Shown one piece after another: positions 59,050 through 64,000 of a stretch of 64,000 bases of DNA (the stretch's first letter is position 1; the number at the start of each line of letters is the position of its first letter). The translations under genes and the position numbers were made by a program. The stretch is taken from assembly GCA_964653485.1 (NCBI GenBank), contig CAZZFF010000018.1:1-64000 (forward strand), in the 5' to 3' direction. Below the pieces are notes generated by a model that searched no databases, was not told the DNA's origin, and saw only the letters and a list, made by a program, of their open reading frames with translations. Source of the stretch: CAVQND01 sp964653485. GTDB taxonomy: Bacteria; Verrucomicrobiota; Verrucomicrobiia; Limisphaerales; UBA8199.

Positions 59050-60888
59050 ATGAGAAGAACTTCAAGTAATCGCGAAACACCCCGCATCGAGTCTCCCCAC
59101 CGCGCTGTACGGCCCGGCCGGCCGGTTCACGGCATGCTTCGGTCTGCCGGGGCATGGGCACTGGCAACGGCAGCTGTCCTCGCGCTTTGCTGCGCGGCGT
59201 CGCACGGCGAGGCTTCCCCCACCTCCCCTCAAGCCGAAACACCGGAAACCGGCTCGAACGCCGTTCAAACCGGCGGCGCGGATCAGCACCTTGAGACGGA
59301 AGGGTCGTCGCGCCTGGAGCGCGGGCCTTTGATCGTGCTCGACGGAAATGCCGAATTGAGAGCGGACGAAACGACGGACGTGGTCGTCGTCATCGGCGGC
59401 TCGGCCAAGATCCACGGCAAAGTACGAAACGCGGTCGTGGTCGTTGGCGGCGATCTCGAGGTGGACGGAGAAGTGGGGGACGCCGTCGTGGTCGTGCTCG
59501 GCAACGTCAAGGCGAAGCGCGGGGCCGACCTCCACCAAGACGTGGTCGCCGTCATGGGCAGCATCAACGTGGAACCCAATGCCAAAATCCACGGGGACGC
59601 CCGGGCCATTGCGGGCCGTTTGGTCGTGGCGAAAGCGGCTTCCATCCTGGGGCAGAGGCAGGAAGTCGCTGTCAATCTCCAATGGCTCAGGCAATGGCTC
59701 CTGCAGTGCCTCTTCAAGCTCCGCCCCCTTGCCCCGCAGGTAGGCTGGGTCTGGGTCGTCGCAGGGGCCTTCTTTCTGTTCTATCTCCTGGTCGCAACCG
59801 CCTTCCCACGACCAGTCCAGGCCTGTGTCGACGTGCTCAACGATCGCCCCGCCACAACCATGGTCCTGGGCATCCTCGCAAAACTGCTGGCACCCATCGT
59901 CGCCTTGATCCTCGCTGTCACGGGCATTGGCCTGCTGGTGCTCCCCTTTCTTCTGCTGGCCCTCTTCGTTGGTGTCGTCCTTGGCAAAGTCGCATTGTTG
60001 GAATGGGTCGGCTTGAGCATCGGCCACCGGACCGGCGTGCGTCCGTGGCAAAAGCCCCTGGGCGCCTTCGTGCTGGGTTCCCTCCTCCTGACCCTGTTCT
60101 ACATGGTATGGGTGGTCGGCCTCCTCGCCTACATCTGGTTCAGTATTTGGGGCTTGGGGGTCGCCGTCACCGCGCTCCTTGAGAGCCTTCACCGAAAACG
60201 AACCCAGGCCGCGGCAACCGTGCCGCCAGAAACCCTGGTTACGCCCGAGGTTCCCCCCTCTGCGCCTGCATTCATGGCTGCGCCGGAGGTCCCCCCTGCG
60301 CCCGCATTCACGGCCGCGTCAGAGGTCTCACCTGCGCCTGGGTTCGCACCTTCGCTGGAGGTCCCCCCTGCGCCGGCCGTAGCGGCGCCAGGTTTTGGCG
60401 GCACGACGGAGACTCCTGAAACCAGCGTCGCGCACCACGCCTCCCCATTCGAGCCTCCGCCCCTGACCCAACCTCTGAAGCCCGCCGTCGTGCCCGACGC
60501 ATTGTCCCATCCGCGGGCTGGCTTTTGGGAGCACATGGCTGCGGCCTTTCTGGACATCGTGCTCCTGGGCGTTATCGGCGCGCTCGGCGACCTGAGCATG
60601 CCCTGGGTCCTCGTTGTCGCGCTGGCCTATTTCTCCGCGATGTGGACCTGGAGGGGGAGCACCGTTGGCGGCACCGTGCTGGGCCTGAAAGTCGTCCGCG
60701 TGGATGGACATCCCCTGACCTTCACGGTTGCCTTGGTCCGAGCCCTCGCGGCCGGCTTCTCTATTATCGTGCTCTTCCTCGGCTTCCTGTGGATCGCCTG
60801 GGACCTCGATAAGCAAGGCTGGCACGATCGCATCGCCGGAACCGTGGTGCTGCGGTTGCCGCGCGGAACCCCGCTCGTGTGCTATTGA
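59050..60888 (+). CDS. Membrane protein with beta-solenoid, multi-span and RDD domains
   Basis: 612 residues from ATG 59050 (19 bp after the MITE; ATG 59134 is an alternative that starts just before the signal segment). A signal-like segment ends A-A-S-H-G-E-A. Residues ~100-200 repeat the pattern D-x-V-V-V-V-x-G-x-x-x-V, a bactofilin-like beta-solenoid. Residues ~230-380 hold about five membrane spans. A linker (~390-455) repeats E-V-P-P-A-P-A-F. The C-terminus (~488-605) is an RDD domain (G-F-W-E-H-M-A-A-A-F-L-D and G-G-T-V-L-G-L-K-V-V-R-V). Function unknown; possibly an envelope stress target of the sigma factor. The MITE may have changed its promoter or ribosome-binding site. Confidence 0.8.
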   Translation: MRRTSSNRETPRIESPHRAVRPGRPVHGMLRSAGAWALATAAVLALCCAASHGEASPTSPQAETPETGSNAVQTGGADQHLETEGSSRLERGPLIVLDGNAELRADETTDVVVVIGGSAKIHGKVRNAVVVVGGDLEVDGEVGDAVVVVLGNVKAKRGADLHQDVVAVMGSINVEPNAKIHGDARAIAGRLVVAKAASILGQRQEVAVNLQWLRQWLLQCLFKLRPLAPQVGWVWVVAGAFFLFYLLVATAFPRPVQACVDVLNDRPATTMVLGILAKLLAPIVALILAVTGIGLLVLPFLLLALFVGVVLGKVALLEWVGLSIGHRTGVRPWQKPLGAFVLGSLLLTLFYMVWVVGLLAYIWFSIWGLGVAVTALLESLHRKRTQAAATVPPETLVTPEVPPSAPAFMAAPEVPPAPAFTAASEVSPAPGFAPSLEVPPAPAVAAPGFGGTTETPETSVAHHASPFEPPPLTQPLKPAVVPDALSHPRAGFWEHMAAAFLDIVLLGVIGALGDLSMPWVLVVALAYFSAMWTWRGSTVGGTVLGLKVVRVDGHPLTFTVALVRALAAGFSIIVLFLGFLWIAWDLDKQGWHDRIAGTVVLRLPRGTPLVCY

Positions 60889-61589
60889 TCAACCTGCTTC
60901 GGCACTCCCGCTGCCGCCGCTGCTTCGGGATCGATTTGTTTCAGGGCAACTGGCACGATTCTTATGATCTCCTTCGAGCTGTGGTCCCCGAGCATCCTGA
61001 CCAGCATGGGCACAGCCGCCTTGGCCCGCGGCCCGTACTGCCCGAGCGCCGCCACCACCTCCGGCCGGCCATGTCCCCTGAGATCCGCCAACCGGCCCAT
61101 CAGGGCCGGGACGGCGGTCTCCGGGTCGGCCTGTATCCTGGCCAGCGCCCTCGCCGCCGCACAATACACCGTCTCATCCTTGCCTTTCAGGGCCTCGATT
61201 AGGGCCGGAGCGGCGATCTTGGCCCTGGGCCCGCAGGTCGCCAGATCGTTTGCCGCCCGGGCGCGGCGGGCGCCCGCGCTTAGAAACTCCACCTCGATGC
61301 CGGGCAGCGCATCCAAGCGGGCGATCAAAGCCAGCTTGAGCTTGGAATCATTGGTGTCCGAGAGTATCTCCTTCGTAAGGTGAGGGATGATCTGGGAATT
61401 CAAGACGGCTGCGGCCTTGTTGCTTGCCGCCTCATCGTGATTGGTCAACTGGCCGGCCCAATAAACGACTGATCGTCCCTCGTACAGCTTCTCGTGGGTG
61501 CCAATGGCGCGGCTCAAAATCCATGTGCCGGCAGCCAAAATGCCAAGACCGGCAACCACCCCGGCCGATAATCGCAGCACTCGTTTCAT
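60882..61589 (-). CDS. HEAT-repeat membrane-anchored protein (paralogue 1)
   Basis: 235 residues from ATG 61589 with AGGA 6 nt upstream. An N-terminal membrane anchor (M-K-R-V-L-R-L-S-A-G-V-V-A-G-L-G-I) is followed by HEAT/armadillo-like helices (A-A-P-A-L-I-E-A-L-K-G-K-D, A-V-P-M-L-V-R-M-L-G-D). It is a tandem paralogue of the next gene (same V-x-A-L-G-x-Y-G-P-R-A-K-A-A-V-P motif). Probably a periplasmic or surface-facing scaffold. It converges with the RDD protein, overlapping by 7 bp. Confidence 0.8.
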   Translation of the reverse strand: MKRVLRLSAGVVAGLGILAAGTWILSRAIGTHEKLYEGRSVVYWAGQLTNHDEAASNKAAAVLNSQIIPHLTKEILSDTNDSKLKLALIARLDALPGIEVEFLSAGARRARAANDLATCGPRAKIAAPALIEALKGKDETVYCAAARALARIQADPETAVPALMGRLADLRGHGRPEVVAALGQYGPRAKAAVPMLVRMLGDHSSKEIIRIVPVALKQIDPEAAAAAGVPKQVDQ

Positions 61590-61620
61590 GAGGATTCCTG
61601 GGGGGTTAACTTCTCGGAGC

Positions 61621-62397
61621 TCATTTTGGTGAAGCTGTCGTGCCGCCCGTAGCCCCCGGGTTGGCATCGACTCGTTTGAGGTCCGCATGGGCCTGAGGCT
61701 CCGGAGGGGCTTCGCGGCTCGCCGCCCCCGCGTCGGGATCGATTCGTTTGAGGGCCTCCGGCGCCACCCTCATGATCTCCTTCGAGCTGCGGTCCTTCAG
61801 CAGCTTTACTAACGCGGGGACTGCCGCCTTCGCCCGCGGCCCGTACTCGCCGAGCGCCTCGACCACGTCCGGCCGCCCATGTCCTTTCTCATCGACCATG
61901 CATCCGATGAGCGCCGGAACGGCCGCCTCCGGCTCAACCCGGACCTTGATCAGCGCGCGCGCCGCCGCCTCGTACAGCACCTCGTCTTTGCCCTTCAGGA
62001 CATCGAGCAGGGCCGGGGCGGCGCTTGTGGCCGACAGCCCAAACATCCCCAGCTCATTCACCGCTTGGATGCGCCGGCTCCCGGCCCCCGCGTAATTCAC
62101 ATGTATCCCGGGCAACTCGTTCAATTGGTCGATCACAGCCAAGCGCAGCTTCGAGTCGTTGGTGTCCGAAAACATCTCGTTCGTGAGGTGGGGGATGATG
62201 CGCCCGTACAAAACCACCGCCGCCGTGTTGCTCGCCGCCGCATCGCGGCTGGCTAACTGCCCAGACCAATAATAGATGGACTTCCCCTGGTAAAGCGTCG
62301 AGTGAAGCCCGATGGTCCGGCTCAAAACCCAAGTGCCGCCGGCCAAAACGCCAAGACCGACAACCACCCCCGCCAAGATTCGCAGCAGTCGTTTCAT
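61621..62397 (-). CDS. HEAT-repeat membrane-anchored protein (paralogue 2)
   Basis: 258 residues. Same layout as the neighbour: N-terminal anchor (M-K-R-L-L-R-I-L-A-G-V-V-V-G-L-G-V), a Y-W-S-G-Q-L-A-S motif, N-D-S-K-L-R-L-A-V and HEAT helices, then an extra ~35-residue Pro/Ala/Thr-rich tail. It lies 31 bp upstream of paralogue 1, so the pair arose by tandem duplication and is likely co-transcribed. No enzymatic motif. Confidence 0.8.
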   Translation of the reverse strand: MKRLLRILAGVVVGLGVLAGGTWVLSRTIGLHSTLYQGKSIYYWSGQLASRDAAASNTAAVVLYGRIIPHLTNEMFSDTNDSKLRLAVIDQLNELPGIHVNYAGAGSRRIQAVNELGMFGLSATSAAPALLDVLKGKDEVLYEAAARALIKVRVEPEAAVPALIGCMVDEKGHGRPDVVEALGEYGPRAKAAVPALVKLLKDRSSKEIMRVAPEALKRIDPDAGAASREAPPEPQAHADLKRVDANPGATGGTTASPK

Positions 62398-62470
62398 AAT
62401 GGATACTCGGGCTTAACTTTCCCCGATATTATTTGCTCCACCGATAAAGGGCAATCTAATCCCGAATCCG

Positions 62471-63868
62471 TCACTCGACCCCTGCGGCAAGGTCGGGCGG
62501 GGGCAAAACCCGGTTGATTTCATCGAGGCGGTAGCCAAAGCCCGGCCCGCGGACGGTGCCGAGATCGATGGCGCCCAGGCGGCGCTGGTAGAGACCCGGA
62601 TGGACCCTTGCTTCGGGGGCGGAGGCGGCGGGATAGAATTGCATGGCGTTGGTCTCGACGCCCATGATGGTGCCGAAGTGGGCCGCCAGGAGCGCGTGCG
62701 GGATTTGCGCCAGCATGGGGTTGGTCAGGTCCTGGACCATCAGGCCCAAGCCGTGCGCCTTGGCCCAGCACGCGCTCAGGACCGCCCCGGTCTGGGTCTT
62801 GCAGGTCTTCAGGGCAACCCCCGTCCACCCCAGGCGCCGGCCCAAGCGCACCATCCGCCAATCATGCGCGCTTTCGTCCAGGAACAGCGGTTTGCGCGCC
62901 GAAACGCTATGGGCATCGACCGGATGGCGCTCCAGGTCGTAAGCAAAGGGCTGCTCCACATAGAGAATCATGCCGTAAATGCGCGGCTGCTCGTCGCGCA
63001 GCCGGTCCAGTATCTCATTGACGTAGGCGGGCTCCCGCACCGTGCAATTAAAGTCCGCCGTAAGCCATTCGGCCCCTCCGCCTATGGCCAAACGCCCAAC
63101 CCTGACCAGCCGCTCATAGTCCCATCCCGCGTCGTTGCCTCGCAGCTTCACCTTCAAGCATTTGAGTCCATCCCGTCGTATCCACTCAGCCAGCGTCACC
63201 GGCAAACCGTCATCAGGCTGACTGCCGGTCAATTCACTCGCGTCCAGAGCGTCCAACCCGCCCACCAGGTGCCAGGCCCGAAGTTGGCGAGACGGCTGAG
63301 CAACGAGGAAATCGGCGGGATACAATCCTCGGAAGCTGACTGCGGCGTCCGGCGCCGGCTCCAAAAAACGCGCGAGGTCGGCTCCCAGGTAACCGGCGCT
63401 ATACGTCTGGTAGGTTGGCTGGCCGACGAGTTTGCCAAAGGCATCGTGCAGGGCGATGTCAAAAGGAGAATTGCACACCAGGGCCGCCAGGCACGGCATC
63501 GAGCCGGCTCTCTCCTCATTGAACCGGTCCAAGACACCCGGCAGAACCTGTTCCTGGAAATCGTAGCCGGCCTCGAGCGCGTGGCCCGGCCGCTGGAAGG
63601 AAACCCAAGCCCCCGCCAAGCGCCGGCAAAACTCCCTCAGAGCCTGGTGGCGCTGCTCGTAAGGCAAGGCGCTGGGCCAGACCCACTGAACGCTCAGCGG
63701 CGTTTCCCCCCAGCCCTCCGCCCTGTTCCCCCCCGCATCAACGACCCGCAACGCCACTCGCGCGCACGTCACCGACGTCAACGTCTCGTGACCGAACTTG
63801 AGCGGAACGCGGGTTTGGACCGGCAGGAAGTAGAGTCTGGCCGATACGATGCGGTGGATGACAGTCAT
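62471..63868 (-). CDS. Enolase-superfamily protein (mandelate racemase/muconate lactonising-like)
   Basis: 465 residues from ATG 63868, where the N-terminal capping domain starts. The barrel keeps a full catalytic set: K239-x-K241 in L-K-V-K-L, D272-x-N274, E305 in V-E-Q-P-F, D331-E332, and K354/K357 in L-K-T-C-K-T. This favours a sugar-acid dehydratase, racemase or cycloisomerase; the substrate is not deducible. It lies 13 bp after an MFS transporter gene, suggesting uptake and breakdown of one compound. The start is followed by a normal N-terminus without signal peptide. Confidence 0.85.
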   Translation of the reverse strand: MTVIHRIVSARLYFLPVQTRVPLKFGHETLTSVTCARVALRVVDAGGNRAEGWGETPLSVQWVWPSALPYEQRHQALREFCRRLAGAWVSFQRPGHALEAGYDFQEQVLPGVLDRFNEERAGSMPCLAALVCNSPFDIALHDAFGKLVGQPTYQTYSAGYLGADLARFLEPAPDAAVSFRGLYPADFLVAQPSRQLRAWHLVGGLDALDASELTGSQPDDGLPVTLAEWIRRDGLKCLKVKLRGNDAGWDYERLVRVGRLAIGGGAEWLTADFNCTVREPAYVNEILDRLRDEQPRIYGMILYVEQPFAYDLERHPVDAHSVSARKPLFLDESAHDWRMVRLGRRLGWTGVALKTCKTQTGAVLSACWAKAHGLGLMVQDLTNPMLAQIPHALLAAHFGTIMGVETNAMQFYPAASAPEARVHPGLYQRRLGAIDLGTVRGPGFGYRLDEINRVLPPPDLAAGVE

Positions 63869-63881
63869 GGATTGGCGGCTC

Positions 63882-64000
63882 CTAGTCGGGTAGTGGTTTT
63901 CCCCTCGTTTCCGGCGCCAGCCAGATGAAGACCAGACCCAGCCCATAGACCAGTGTCAGGGTGGCCCCCGCTCGGGCGTAGCTGCCTTGGTAGGCTTGGA
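63882..64000 (-). CDS. MFS transporter, C-terminal end only
   Basis: Only the last 39 codons lie in the window; the frame runs off the right edge. It has one membrane segment (L-T-L-V-Y-G-L-G-L-V-F-I-W-L-A) followed by A-P-E-T-R-G-K-P-L-P-D and stop, the classical C-terminal motif P-E-T-x-G-K-P of sugar or organic-acid MFS carriers. It would be the first gene of an operon with the enolase-superfamily enzyme. Confidence 0.75.
   Translation of the reverse strand, partial: QAYQGSYARAGATLTLVYGLGLVFIWLAPETRGKPLPD

Noticed and set aside
1..64000. tRNA, rRNA, CRISPR arrays, integrases or insertion-sequence transposases
   Set aside because: None was recognised on either strand by eye; only the non-autonomous palindromic element at 58869-59030 looks mobile.

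Overview
The window is GC-rich bacterial DNA, most likely from a Verrucomicrobiota chromosome of the Pedosphaera/Limisphaera type. This is inferred from the PEP-CTERM/exosortase regulatory genes, large surface proteins built of cadherin-like and LamG-like modules, a secreted hydrolase ending in an F-Y-R-A type module, and small HEAT-repeat membrane proteins. I saw no rRNA, tRNA or CRISPR array.

About 55 kb (664 to 56545) is one nearly unbroken minus-strand run that reads as an exopolysaccharide (EPS) supercluster; 5' to 3' is from high to low coordinates. It opens with a receiver-only response regulator and a NusG/RfaH-like antiterminator (55441-56545). Next come a lipid-linked initiating sugar transferase, a set for a UDP-2,3-diamino uronic acid (Gfo/Idh dehydrogenase, hexapeptide acyltransferase, DegT aminotransferase, UDP-GlcNAc 2-epimerase), a FemAB-like protein, a Wzc-like co-polymerase with a degenerate Walker A, and two kinds of polysaccharide-deacetylase/glycosyltransferase fusions. 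The middle holds a Wzy-like polymerase, several GT2 glycosyltransferases, a Wzx-like flippase, an FdtA/QdtA-type isomerase with its DegT partner, and two very large secreted proteins. Then follows a compact carrier-protein gene set (AMP-ligase, formyltransferase, two ACPs, KAS III-like enzyme, two GNATs, one SDR). The run ends with an outer-membrane barrel, an exosortase fused in frame to a PrsT-like TPR lipoprotein, PrsK, PrsR, an export lipoprotein and rfbC-rfbD-rfbB.

Taken together, nucleotide sugars are made by rfbBCD plus the FdtA/DegT pair and by the diamino-uronate set, assembled by the GT2 enzymes on the carrier primed by the sugar transferase, flipped and polymerised by Wzx/Wzy, and exported by the Wzc-like and Wza-like proteins. 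The carrier-protein genes probably make an acyl, aminoacyl or formyl decoration. PrsK/PrsR and the antiterminator are the likely controls. No PEP-CTERM sorting signal is seen on any secreted protein here, so exosortase substrates must be elsewhere.

Right of 56.8 kb the region is different: a NarL-type regulator, an ECF sigma factor with a small membrane protein, a 162-bp MITE-like palindrome, a beta-solenoid/RDD membrane protein, two tandem HEAT-repeat proteins, and an enolase-superfamily enzyme behind an MFS transporter. The left edge holds the end of a secreted glycoside hydrolase.

Most notable: the exosortase-PrsT fusion with an internal lipobox, the carrier-protein gene set, a 77-bp intergenic element in three gap-free copies, a 1.67-kb near-perfect duplication of a deacetylase-GT2 gene, and the MITE at a stop codon.
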